In this document: piece after piece, positions 50,616 to 58,756 of the stretch
Numbering within the stretch: position 1 is the stretch's first letter
Layout of the letters: each line of letters starts with the position of its first letter
Assembly (NCBI RefSeq): GCF_003674095.1
Contig: NZ_RDBF01000006.1
Coordinates: forward strand, 62,001 to 126,000
DNA from: Aeromicrobium phragmitis
Lineage (GTDB): Bacteria; Actinomycetota; Actinomycetes; Propionibacteriales; Nocardioidaceae
DNA length: 64,000 nucleotides
Direction: 5' to 3'
Position numbers and translations under genes: made by a program
Notes under the pieces: model-generated
The model's input: only the letters and a program-made list of their open reading frames with translations
Told to the model about the DNA's origin: nothing
Database searches by the model: none

Positions 50616-50640
50616 GCAAGCGCTTACGAAAGCGCTTTCG
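50616..50640. promoter_or_regulatory. Twin LacI-type operators
   Basis: Two AAGCGCTT cores, at 50618-50625 and 50630-50637, centred 12 bp apart. The second extends to a perfect 14-nt palindrome CGAAAGCGCTTTCG (50627-50640). They lie between a LacI gene and its divergent operon. Confidence 0.8.
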
Positions 50641-50672
50641 AGCACAGCAGCGACGATGCGCGAGGAGTAGAC

Positions 50673-51944
50673 ATGATGGGTCACGAGCGGCGAGAAGGGC
50701 GCGACCTCCGCGTCGGCGGAGCCTGGAGGCGAGGGGCGTCGGCGGTCGTCGCCGGCGTGGCCGCGCTGACGCTCGCCGGCTGTCTGAGCAGCGGCAACGC
50801 GGGCGGAGGGGAGTCCGACGAGGACGGACCGATCCAGATCGGCATCTCACTGCCGCTGACCGGTGACTTCTCCGAGCCCGGCAAGGGCGTGCAGCGCGGG
50901 TACGAGGCGTGGGCCGCGTACGTGAACGAGAACGGCGGCCTGCTCGGACGCGACGTCGAGCTCAAGATCCTCGACGACCAGTCCAACGCCGATCGCGTCG
51001 CCTCCGACTACGAGAAGCTCATCAACCAGGACGGCGTCGACCTCGTCTTCGGGCCGTTCTCGACCCGCCTCGTGGTCCCGGCCGCGCAGGTCGCCCAGGA
51101 CTACGGCTTCCTGTTCGTCGAGCCCGCGGGTGCCGCCGAGGAGATCTTCACCCAGGGGTTCGACAACCTCTTCTACGCCGCGCCGGCGGTGGCGCAGGAC
51201 CACTACGACTATCTCGCGGACTACATCGAACAGATGCCCGAGGACGAGCGTCCGAAGACCGCGGCCTACGCCGCGATGGACGACCCCTTCGCTCAGGGCA
51301 CCGCGTACGGCCTGAAGGACCGCCTCGAACAGATGGGCGTCGAGACCGTCGTCGACGAGGTCTACCCGCCGAACACGACGGACTTCAGCTCGATCGCCAA
51401 CAAGATCTCGGACTCGAACGCCGACATCCTGGTGGGCGGCACGCAGTACCAGGACGCGGTCAACCTCATCGTCGCCGTGCGCCAACTCGGATACCAGCCG
51501 CGCATGGCGGCGTTCTCGACCGCGCCGACGAACCCGGAGTTCCCCGAGGCGATCGGCGATCAGACCGAGGGCATCATCTCGCCGACGGGCTACACGCCCG
51601 AGGCGTCGTGGGAGACGAATGCCGAGTTCGTCGAGTTCTACACCGAGATGCACGGCACCCCGCCGAACGAGGACGAAGCGAACGCCTGGACCACCGGTCA
51701 GGTCGTCGCGGCAGCGGTCGAGGCGGTCGAATGCGCCGACGCCTCACCCGAATGCCAGCAGTCGCTCATCGACTGGCTGCGCGAGAACGAGGTGCAGACC
51801 GTCGTCGGCCCGCTGTCCTGGGACGAGGCCGGACGCCCCCAGGGCGCCCACCTGATCCAGCAGTACGTCGACGGCGAGATCAAGATCGTCCTGCCCGAGG
51901 AAGCGGCCGAGGCCGACTTCATCGCCGAGAAGCCGGCCTGGTGA
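50673..51944 (+). CDS. ABC transporter substrate-binding lipoprotein, branched-chain amino acid type
   Basis: A 423-residue lipoprotein. The lipobox LAGC puts the lipidated Cys near 37, after a rather long n-region; ATG 50676 would shorten it by one residue. The mature part has the Leu/Ile/Val-binding type I fold (IQIGISLPLTGDFSEPGKGVQRGYEAWAAYVNENGGLLGRDVEL, shown in part). By family the ligand would be an amino acid, but the operon encodes carbohydrate-type enzymes, so a polar organic acid, amide or sugar acid is possible. Confidence 0.9.
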   Translation: MMGHERREGRDLRVGGAWRRGASAVVAGVAALTLAGCLSSGNAGGGESDEDGPIQIGISLPLTGDFSEPGKGVQRGYEAWAAYVNENGGLLGRDVELKILDDQSNADRVASDYEKLINQDGVDLVFGPFSTRLVVPAAQVAQDYGFLFVEPAGAAEEIFTQGFDNLFYAAPAVAQDHYDYLADYIEQMPEDERPKTAAYAAMDDPFAQGTAYGLKDRLEQMGVETVVDEVYPPNTTDFSSIANKISDSNADILVGGTQYQDAVNLIVAVRQLGYQPRMAAFSTAPTNPEFPEAIGDQTEGIISPTGYTPEASWETNAEFVEFYTEMHGTPPNEDEANAWTTGQVVAAAVEAVECADASPECQQSLIDWLRENEVQTVVGPLSWDEAGRPQGAHLIQQYVDGEIKIVLPEEAAEADFIAEKPAW

Positions 51945-51948
51945 TCCG

Positions 51949-52833
51949 ATGAGTGGTTCCCTGATCCTCCAGAGCGTCGTGCTCGGCGTGTTGCTGGGCG
52001 GGCTCTACGCCCTCCTGGCCGCCGGACTCACGCTGTACTTCGGGGTCATGCGCGTCGTGATGATCGCCCACTCGGCGTTCCTGATCCTCGCCGCCTACCT
52101 CGCCTGGTACTTCACCAGCCAGACCGGGCTCGACCCGCTGTTCTCGCTCATCATCACCGTGCCCTTGTTCTTCATCGCGGGCGTGCTGATGCAGCGCTTG
52201 CTGATCTCCCGATTGCGCCCGGCGACCCTGACGATGATGTCGGTGCTGCTGACCTTCTCGATCGCGCTCATCATCGAGGGGATGCTCGGGTTCGTCTTCA
52301 CCGGCACCCAGCGCCGCATCCGGCTGCCGTACTCGGGCACCAGCTTCGAGATCTTCGGGGCGAACGTCGCGGTGGTGAAGCTCATCGCGTTCGTGCTCGC
52401 CGCCGCGTCCCTGCTGGCGCTGTACCTGATCATGAAGCGCACGCGGTTCGGACAGGCGCTGCGAGCGACGATCCAGCACCCGGAGGCCGCGCGTCTCGTG
52501 GGGGTCAACACCGACCGGGTGGCGGGGTACGGCTTCGGTCTCGGCCTCGCCACGGCGGCCGTCGGCGGAACCGCGCTCGCGCTGGACTCCACCATCTACC
52601 CCTCGCTGCACTGGCACTGGATCGGCCCGCTCATGGCGATCATCGTCGTCGGCGGCCTCGGCTCCATCCCCGGTGCCGCGATCGCGGCGATGGTCCTCGG
52701 CATCGGTCAGGCGCTGCTGCAACTGCCACTCGGCACCACCTGGGCGCAGACCGTCTTCTACGTCGCACTCTTCGCGACGCTGATGCTGCGTCCCCAAGGA
52801 TTCATCGGAGGTCGTCTTGCCCAGAGGTTCTGA
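51949..52833 (+). CDS. Branched-chain-type ABC permease (LivH-like)
   Basis: A 294-residue permease with about eight TM helices. LivH features are GGLYALLAAGLTLYFGVMRVVMIAHSAFLILAAYLAW (shown in part), MKRTRFGQALRATIQHPEAARLVGVNTDRV (the EAA-type coupling loop) and VVGGLGSIPGAAIAAMVLG. It forms the membrane channel with the LivM-like protein. It lies 4 nt after the binding-protein stop and 1 nt before the next permease start. Confidence 0.92.
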   Translation: MSGSLILQSVVLGVLLGGLYALLAAGLTLYFGVMRVVMIAHSAFLILAAYLAWYFTSQTGLDPLFSLIITVPLFFIAGVLMQRLLISRLRPATLTMMSVLLTFSIALIIEGMLGFVFTGTQRRIRLPYSGTSFEIFGANVAVVKLIAFVLAAASLLALYLIMKRTRFGQALRATIQHPEAARLVGVNTDRVAGYGFGLGLATAAVGGTALALDSTIYPSLHWHWIGPLMAIIVVGGLGSIPGAAIAAMVLGIGQALLQLPLGTTWAQTVFYVALFATLMLRPQGFIGGRLAQRF

Positions 52834-52834
52834 C

Positions 52835-53923
52835 ATGACCGCGTCACGCACCGTGAACCGCGGTGTCAAGATCGCCGGGCTCCTGGCGCTGCTCGCGCTG
52901 GCCCTGGCGTTCCCCAGCCTGGCACCCGACCCCTTCATCCTGTCGGTCGGCGTCGTCATCATGAGCTACGCCGTCCTCGCGACGTCGTGGAACTTCGTCG
53001 GCGGTTTCACCGGGTACATCTCGCTCGGCCACGCCGCCTACTCCGGGCTCGGCGGTTACGCCACCGCCCTGCTGATCCTCGACGCCGGGCTCAACCCGTG
53101 GGTCGCGATGTTCCTCGGCGCAGCGGTCGTCGCGGTGCTCGCCGTGCCGATCGGTATCGCGAGCCTGCGAGTGCGCGGTGCCTCGTTCGTCATCGTCTCC
53201 ATCGCGCTGGTGCTCATCATGCTGCTGGTCTTCCAGAGTTGGGGTTCGTTCACCGGCGGGTCGAACGGCCTGCGGGTCCCGCGTCCGTTCGGTCCCGACG
53301 TGCTGCGACCCGAGCAGCACGAGCGCTTCTTCTACCTGCACGTGGCGCTGTTGGCCGTCGCGCTCTTCGTCTGGTGGGCGATCGACCGGTCGCGGTTCGG
53401 CATCGGGCTCAAGGCGATCCGCGAGGACGAGGACAAGGCCGAGGCGCTCGGTGTCCCGACGTTCTCCTACAAGCTCGTCGTGTTCGTCGTCTCGGCGTTC
53501 TTCACGGCGCTGGGCGGCGGTCTCTACGCCCTGTGGTTCGGGTTCCTCGATCCGATCTTCCAGTTCTCGATCCTCGTCGGTTCCTACATGGTCCTGATGA
53601 GCCTGCTCGGCGGCATCCGCAGCCTGTTCGGGCCGCTGCTCGGCGCGGTCATCGTTGGCTACGCGCTCGAGTTCTTCAAGGCCCAGTACGGCGACACCCA
53701 GTTCCACCTCGTCGCGCTCGGTCTGCTGCTGGCGCTCGTCGTGCTGTTCATGCCCGACGGCATCATCCCGGCGGTCGGGCAGCTGTTCGCCCGGTTCCGT
53801 CCGCAGGCGGCGTCGATCCGTGAGCAGACGCAGGCCGAACTGGCCGCGCAGCGTCGCGGCGAGGCGGCCGAAGCCGAGCCCGACGACGCGATGGCCGTCT
53901 CAGGAGAGGAAGCACGTCGATGA
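52835..53923 (+). CDS. Branched-chain-type ABC permease (LivM-like)
   Basis: A 362-residue permease with about ten TM helices. GFTGYISLGHAAYSGLGGYATALL and RSRFGIGLKAIREDEDKAEALGVPTF (the coupling loop, shown in part) are LivM signatures; VLMSLLGGIRSLFGPLLGAVIVG is also visible. A charged C-terminal tail follows. The ATG at 52835 follows the LivH-like stop by 1 nt; the frame upstream of it overlaps the previous gene. The stop overlaps the next ATPase start by 4 nt. Confidence 0.92.
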   Translation: MTASRTVNRGVKIAGLLALLALALAFPSLAPDPFILSVGVVIMSYAVLATSWNFVGGFTGYISLGHAAYSGLGGYATALLILDAGLNPWVAMFLGAAVVAVLAVPIGIASLRVRGASFVIVSIALVLIMLLVFQSWGSFTGGSNGLRVPRPFGPDVLRPEQHERFFYLHVALLAVALFVWWAIDRSRFGIGLKAIREDEDKAEALGVPTFSYKLVVFVVSAFFTALGGGLYALWFGFLDPIFQFSILVGSYMVLMSLLGGIRSLFGPLLGAVIVGYALEFFKAQYGDTQFHLVALGLLLALVVLFMPDGIIPAVGQLFARFRPQAASIREQTQAELAAQRRGEAAEAEPDDAMAVSGEEARR

Positions 53924-54693
53924 CTCAGACTCAGCACGAGAGCAGCGCGCCGGTCTCGACCGGTCGCAGCCTCGAGACGAACGGCCTGCGCAAGTCGTAC
54001 GGCGGGGTGACGGCACTCGACGGCGCCTCGGTGTCGTTCCAGGACGGCAAGGTCAACGCTCTCATCGGCCCGAACGGGTCGGGTAAGACCACGTTCTTCA
54101 ACTGCGTGACCGGCATGATCCGCGCCGACGAGGGCACCACGACCTTCCGCGGCACCGACATCACCACGGCCTCGCCGCACCGCATCGCTCGGCAGGGGAT
54201 CGGCCGCAGCTTCCAGCTGTGCCGGATCTTCCCGCGCATGACGGTCATGGAGAACATGCTGGCCGCGGTCCGTCCGACGTCCGTGTGGCGGATGATCGGC
54301 TCCGCGCGCGACGCCGGCGACCAGGAGCGCGCCCGCGAGCTGCTCGCCCGGGTGGGCATCGATCACCTCGAGCATGCGGAGGCGCGCGATCTCTCCTACG
54401 GGCAGCAGAAGCTGCTCGAACTCGCCGGCGTCCTCATGGCCGACCCCGACACGATCATGCTCGACGAGCCGGCCGGCGGCGTGAACCCCGCGCTGATCGA
54501 CCGCATCGCCAATCTGATCCGCTCGCTCAACGCCGAGGGCAAGACCTTCATCGTCGTCGAGCACAACATGGAGCTCGTCATGAGCCTGTCCGACCACGTG
54601 GTCGTGTTCGACCGCGGGCGCCCCATCTGCGAGGGGCCCCCGTCGCTCGTGCAGAACGACCCCCGAGTCCTGGAGGCCTACCTTGGCATCTGA
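53920..54693 (+). CDS. ABC transporter ATP-binding protein (LivG-like)
   Basis: A 257-residue ATPase. Walker A is IGPNGSGKTTFFN. The Q-loop region is GIGRSFQLCRIFPRMTVMEN, the signature LSYGQQKLLELAG and Walker B TIMLDEPAGGVNP. The LivG-type C-terminal motif GPPSLVQNDPRVLEAYLG is present. ATG start overlaps the LivM-like stop by 4 nt. Its end overlaps the second ATPase start by 11 nt. Confidence 0.93.
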   Translation: MTQTQHESSAPVSTGRSLETNGLRKSYGGVTALDGASVSFQDGKVNALIGPNGSGKTTFFNCVTGMIRADEGTTTFRGTDITTASPHRIARQGIGRSFQLCRIFPRMTVMENMLAAVRPTSVWRMIGSARDAGDQERARELLARVGIDHLEHAEARDLSYGQQKLLELAGVLMADPDTIMLDEPAGGVNPALIDRIANLIRSLNAEGKTFIVVEHNMELVMSLSDHVVVFDRGRPICEGPPSLVQNDPRVLEAYLGI

Positions 54694-55471
54694 ACAGCAC
54701 GACGCTCCCCAGGGGCGTCAGGAGTATCTGCTCGAGCTCGACGACGTGCAGGCCGGGTACGGCCGGGCGGCGCTCGTGCTGCGAGGACTGACCGTCAAGG
54801 TGCCGCCGGCCAGCGTGGTGTGTCTCGTCGGGCCGAACGGCGCCGGCAAGTCCACGGTGCTGAAGGTCGCGAGCGGCATGCTGACCCCGCGCGCCGGCAG
54901 CGTCCGGGTGCTGGGCCAGGACGTGACCCGCAACGGCCCGCAGGACATGCTCGCGGCGGGACTGTCGCACGTCCTGCAGGGGCACAGCGTGTTCCGTGAG
55001 ATGACGGTCGGCGAGAACGTGATGCTCGGTGCCTACACCGTGCGCGACAAGCAGTTCATCGCCGAGCGGGTGGACTTCGTCAAGTCGCTGTTCCCGGTCG
55101 TCGGCGACCGCTGGGACGCCCTCGCGGGTGCGCTCTCCGGTGGCCAGCAGAAGCAGGTCGAGTTCGCCCGGTCGCTCATGGTCGACCCGAAGGTCGTGCT
55201 GCTGGACGAGCCGTCGATGGGTCTCGACCCGAAGGCGACGGCGACGGTCTTCGAGCAGGTCGTGCGGATGCGCGATGCCGGGCTCGCCGTGCTCATGGTC
55301 GAGCAGAACGCCCGCCGGGCGCTCGAGACCGCCGACCTCGGCTGCGTCCTCGATCTCGGCCGCGTCCACATCTCCGGCCCGGCGCACGAACTGCTGGCCG
55401 ATCCCCAGCTGGCGGAGCTGTACCTCGGCGGCCGCCCTCACAACGACTCCGCAAAGGCGACTCATGTCTGA
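54683..55471 (+). CDS. ABC transporter ATP-binding protein (LivF-like)
   Basis: A 262-residue ATPase with Walker A LVGPNGAGKSTVLK, signature LSGGQQKQVEFARSLM, Walker B VVLLDEPSMGLDP and H-loop MVEQNARRAL. The TTG start at 54683 has GGAGG at 54672-54676 and overlaps the LivG-like stop. The C-terminus (SGPAHELLADPQLAELYLGG) is typical of LivF. Its stop overlaps the oxidoreductase ATG by 8 nt, tying transporter and enzymes into one operon. Confidence 0.92.
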   Translation: MASEQHDAPQGRQEYLLELDDVQAGYGRAALVLRGLTVKVPPASVVCLVGPNGAGKSTVLKVASGMLTPRAGSVRVLGQDVTRNGPQDMLAAGLSHVLQGHSVFREMTVGENVMLGAYTVRDKQFIAERVDFVKSLFPVVGDRWDALAGALSGGQQKQVEFARSLMVDPKVVLLDEPSMGLDPKATATVFEQVVRMRDAGLAVLMVEQNARRALETADLGCVLDLGRVHISGPAHELLADPQLAELYLGGRPHNDSAKATHV

Positions 55472-56636
55472 GACCACCTACCGCATCATCATGAACGGCG
55501 TCACCGGGCGCATGGGCTACCGGCAGCACCTCGTCCGGTCGATCCTGGCGATCCGCGACGACGGGGGCATCGTGCTGCCGGACGGTTCGCGCATCCGGGT
55601 GGAGCCGATTCTGGTGGGCCGCAACGCCGAGAAGTTGCAAGAGCTCGCCAAGCGGCACGACGTCGCGGACTGGACGACCGATCTGGACGCCGCACTCGCC
55701 GATCCCTCCGCGACCATCTACTTCGACGCGCAGGTCACCAGCGAGCGCGTCGGGGCGATCCTCAAGGCCGTGGAGGCGGGCAAGCACGTCTACACCGAGA
55801 AGCCGACTGCCGAGAGCGTTGCGGACGGTCAGTGCCTCGCGGACGCGGCCCGCGAGGCCGGGATCATCAACGGCGTCGTGCACGACAAGCTCTACCTGCC
55901 GGGACTGCGCAAACTGCGGCGCCTGCTCGACTCCGGCTTCTTCGGCCGGCTGCTCTCGGTGCGCGGGGAGTTCGGCTACTGGGTGTTCGAGGGCGACTAC
56001 CTGCCGGCACAGCGGCCGAGCTGGAACTACCGCGCTGAGGACGGCGGCGGCATGGTCCTCGACATGTTCTGCCACTGGAACTACGTGCTGGAGAATCTGT
56101 TCGGCCGGGTGGAGGCCGTGACGGCGAAGGCGGTCACGCACATCCCGCAGCGCTGGGACGAGCAGGGTCAGCCGTACACGGCCACCGCCGACGACGCCGC
56201 GTACGCGATCTTCGAGCTCGAGGGCGACGTCATCGCCCAGGTCAACTCGTCGTGGGCGGTGCGGGTCGAGCGCAAGGAGCTCGTGGAGTTCCAGGTCGAC
56301 GGCACCCACGGCTCGGCCGTGGCCGGACTGTTCGGCTGCCGGGTGCAGCCGCGCGTCCGCACGCCCATGCCGGTGTGGAACCCCGACCTGCCGACCGATC
56401 AGGACTTCCGCTCCCAGTGGGACGAGGTGCCCGACAACGCGACGTTCGACAACGGGTTCCGCGCGCAGTGGGAGCAGTTCCTTCTCGACGTGCACGCAGG
56501 TCGTCAGCATGCCTACGACTTCGCGGCGGGCGTGCGCGGTCTCGAACTCGTCGACGCCGGTTACGCCTCCTCGCGGGAGGGCCGACGGGTGACGATGGAC
56601 GAGGTGCGGGCCGGCGCGACGGGACAGACCGCATGA
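55464..56636 (+). CDS. Gfo/Idh/MocA family oxidoreductase
   Basis: A 390-residue NAD(P)-dependent sugar-type oxidoreductase. The N-terminal Rossmann domain starts TYRIIMNGVTGRMGYRQHLV, an unusual variant of GxGxxG. VYTEKPTAES contains the catalytic Lys (EKP) and MVLDMFCHWNYV the conserved Asp/His pair. A C-terminal Gfo/Idh/MocA barrel-like domain follows. It is likely to oxidise a sugar, inositol or sugar acid to a keto product. It is translationally linked to LivF-like (8-nt overlap) and to DUF993 (4-nt overlap). Confidence 0.88.
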   Translation: MSETTYRIIMNGVTGRMGYRQHLVRSILAIRDDGGIVLPDGSRIRVEPILVGRNAEKLQELAKRHDVADWTTDLDAALADPSATIYFDAQVTSERVGAILKAVEAGKHVYTEKPTAESVADGQCLADAAREAGIINGVVHDKLYLPGLRKLRRLLDSGFFGRLLSVRGEFGYWVFEGDYLPAQRPSWNYRAEDGGGMVLDMFCHWNYVLENLFGRVEAVTAKAVTHIPQRWDEQGQPYTATADDAAYAIFELEGDVIAQVNSSWAVRVERKELVEFQVDGTHGSAVAGLFGCRVQPRVRTPMPVWNPDLPTDQDFRSQWDEVPDNATFDNGFRAQWEQFLLDVHAGRQHAYDFAAGVRGLELVDAGYASSREGRRVTMDEVRAGATGQTA

Positions 56637-57790
56637 CGACGGTGCACCTGCCCGCGGCCGACGGAACCTGGCGCACCCGGACGCTCGCCGAGCCGCTCGA
56701 GTGGGAGCGGCATCCGGACGGTTCCACCTCCCGGATCGCGTTCGCCGCAGCTCACGTCGTGGCCGATCCGCTCGGGGAGAACGTGCCCGGGGCCCCGGCC
56801 GTCGTGGACTGGGACTCGACACTCGCGTTCCGGCGCCACCTGTTCGCTCACGGCCTCGGGGTCGCGGAGGCGATGGACACCGCCCAGCGCAACATGGGGC
56901 TGGACTGGGCGGCGATCCAGGAACTGATCCGGCGCAGCGCTGCCGAGGCGAAGGCAGCCGGGGCACGCATCGCTGCGGGCGCCGGCACCGATCACCGCAC
57001 CGATCTGAGCTCGCTCGACGAGGTCACCGCCGCGTACCTCGAGCAGGTCGAGTTCGTGGAGTCGACGGGCGCGCAGGTCATCGTCATGGCGTCGCGGCAG
57101 CTCGCCGCCACGGCCCGGCACGCCGAGGAGTACCGCAAGGTTTACGACGCGATCCTCGGGCAGGTCAGCCGCCCGGTGATCCTGCACTGGCTGGGGGAGA
57201 TGTTCGACCCCCAGCTCGCGGGGTACTGGGGGTCGGCGGACGTGGACGCCGCGACCGAGACGTTCCTCGGCCTGGTGCGCGATCACGCCGCCGTCGTGGA
57301 CGGCGTCAAGGTGTCGCTGCTGTCCGCCGAGCACGAGCGCAGCTTGCGCGCCCGGCTGCCCGAAGGGGTGCGCCTCTACACGGGCGACGACTACCACTAC
57401 CCGGAGCTGATCCGCGGTGACGGCACGCATCACTCGGACGCCCTGCTCGGCGCGTTCGCGGCGATCGCCCCGGCCGCCGGAACGGCACTCGCCGCCCTCG
57501 ATCGCGGCGATGTCGCCGCGTACGACGCGGCGATGAACCCGACCCTGGAGCTGTCCCGGCACGTGTTCGCGCGACCGACGTGGTTCTACAAGACCGGCAT
57601 CGCGTTTCTGGCCTGGCTCAGCGGCCACCAGCCGGGGTTCACGATGGTGGGCGGTCTGCAGACCGGTCGCAGCGTCGTCCACCTCGCGCGGGTGCTCGAA
57701 CTGGCCGACGAGGCGCGTCTCTTGCCCGATCCGGACCTCGCGGCCCATCGCATGCAGCTGTGGCTCGCGTCGGCAGGACTCGCCCGATGA
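56633..57790 (+). CDS. DUF993 family protein (putative TIM-barrel aldolase-like)
   Basis: A 385-residue DUF993 protein, a family distantly related to dihydrodipicolinate synthase-type barrels. Conserved-looking segments include PAVVDWDSTLAFRRHLF, GLDWAAIQELIRRSAAEAK, AGAGTDHRTD, PVILHWLGEMFDPQLAGYWGS, VDGVKVSLL and LYTGDDYHYPELI. VKVSLL holds a Lys that could form a Schiff base as in DHDPS-type enzymes; this is inference. Retro-aldol or dehydratase chemistry on a keto-sugar acid would fit the operon. ATG overlaps the preceding stop by 4 nt. Confidence 0.8.
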   Translation: MTTVHLPAADGTWRTRTLAEPLEWERHPDGSTSRIAFAAAHVVADPLGENVPGAPAVVDWDSTLAFRRHLFAHGLGVAEAMDTAQRNMGLDWAAIQELIRRSAAEAKAAGARIAAGAGTDHRTDLSSLDEVTAAYLEQVEFVESTGAQVIVMASRQLAATARHAEEYRKVYDAILGQVSRPVILHWLGEMFDPQLAGYWGSADVDAATETFLGLVRDHAAVVDGVKVSLLSAEHERSLRARLPEGVRLYTGDDYHYPELIRGDGTHHSDALLGAFAAIAPAAGTALAALDRGDVAAYDAAMNPTLELSRHVFARPTWFYKTGIAFLAWLSGHQPGFTMVGGLQTGRSVVHLARVLELADEARLLPDPDLAAHRMQLWLASAGLAR

Positions 57791-58719
57791 CCGCGGTGAA
57801 CGCGCCGACGGGTGTCGCGGACGTCCCGTCGGGGCTGCCGGCTCGCGTCCCCACGCCTGAGCCCGGCGATCCGCGGCTCGCCCGGCTCGCTCTGAACCAG
57901 CGCACGACGGCGAACTGGTCGCTCCGGGAGGCGATCGACGGCTGTGTCGCCGCCGGCATCCCGGCGCTCGGCGTCTGGCGCGAGCCCTTGGCTGAGGTCG
58001 GAGTCGACGTCGGCGCCCGGTGGATCCAGGAGGCGGGCCTGCGGGTGTCGTCGGTGTGCCGCGGTGGCTTCTTCACCTCAGCCGATCCGGATGAGCGTCG
58101 CCGCGCCCACGAGGAGAACCTGCGGGCACTCGACGAGACGGCCGCGCTCGACGCCGCCGCGCTGGTCCTCGTTCCCGGAGGTCTGCCCGAGGGCGATCGC
58201 GACATCCGGGGCGCCCGCTCGCGTGCCGCCGAGGCGATCGCCGACCTGGCGCCGCACGCCGCCGCGCGCGGCGTGCGGCTGGCGATCGAGCCGATGCACC
58301 CGATCTACGCGGCCGACCGCGGCGTCGTCTCGACGCTCGAGCAGGCGCTCGACATCGCCGAGCCGCACGACCCGGATGTGGTCGGCGTCGTCGTCGACAC
58401 GTTCCACGTGTGGTGGGAGCCCGGGGTGCTGGACCAGATCGCTCGCGCCGCCGACCGCATCCACAGCTATCAGATCTGCGACTGGATCACCCCGCTGCCG
58501 CCGGACGCGCTGTTGTCGCGCGGGATGGTGGGCGACGGCCACATCGACTTCGCCACGCTGACCGCCGCCGTCGCCGCGACCGGCTACGACGGCGACGTCG
58601 AGGTGGAGATCTTCAACGCCGACGTCTGGGCCGCGCCCGGTGACGAGACCGTCGCCACCATGGCGCGCCGCTACATCGAACTGGTGGAACCGCACTTGTC
58701 CCCCCGCATCACCCCATAA
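57787..58719 (+). CDS. Sugar phosphate isomerase/epimerase (xylose isomerase-like TIM barrel)
   Basis: A 310-residue AP-endonuclease-2/xylose-isomerase-fold protein. Metal-site residues can be placed in RLAIEPMHPIYA (Glu), VVGVVVDTFHVWWEP (Asp, His), HSYQICDWITP (His, Asp) and YDGDVEVEIFN (Glu). Members act as epimerases, isomerases or, in levoglucosan-type pathways, as keto-sugar lyases. Start ATG 57787 overlaps the DUF993 stop by 4 nt. The longer upstream frame is antisense-like noise. Confidence 0.85.
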   Translation: MTAVNAPTGVADVPSGLPARVPTPEPGDPRLARLALNQRTTANWSLREAIDGCVAAGIPALGVWREPLAEVGVDVGARWIQEAGLRVSSVCRGGFFTSADPDERRRAHEENLRALDETAALDAAALVLVPGGLPEGDRDIRGARSRAAEAIADLAPHAAARGVRLAIEPMHPIYAADRGVVSTLEQALDIAEPHDPDVVGVVVDTFHVWWEPGVLDQIARAADRIHSYQICDWITPLPPDALLSRGMVGDGHIDFATLTAAVAATGYDGDVEVEIFNADVWAAPGDETVATMARRYIELVEPHLSPRITP

Positions 58720-58720
58720 A

Positions 58721-58741
58721 CCCGATCGTTTCTCGTTCGGG
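58721..58741 (+). promoter_or_regulatory. Small hairpin before the secreted-protein gene
   Basis: CCCGATCG and CGTTCGGG pair at 7 of 8 positions around TTTCT, between the TIM-barrel stop and the ribosome site (GGGGGAGAGG). It could partly terminate transcription and lower expression of the last gene. Confidence 0.4.
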
Positions 58742-58756
58742 GGAGAGGAACGGCAC

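Noticed and set aside
50673-55471. Straight assignment as a leucine/isoleucine/valine importer.
   Set aside because: The family is right, but every linked enzyme is of carbohydrate type and the regulator is LacI, so the substrate was left open.
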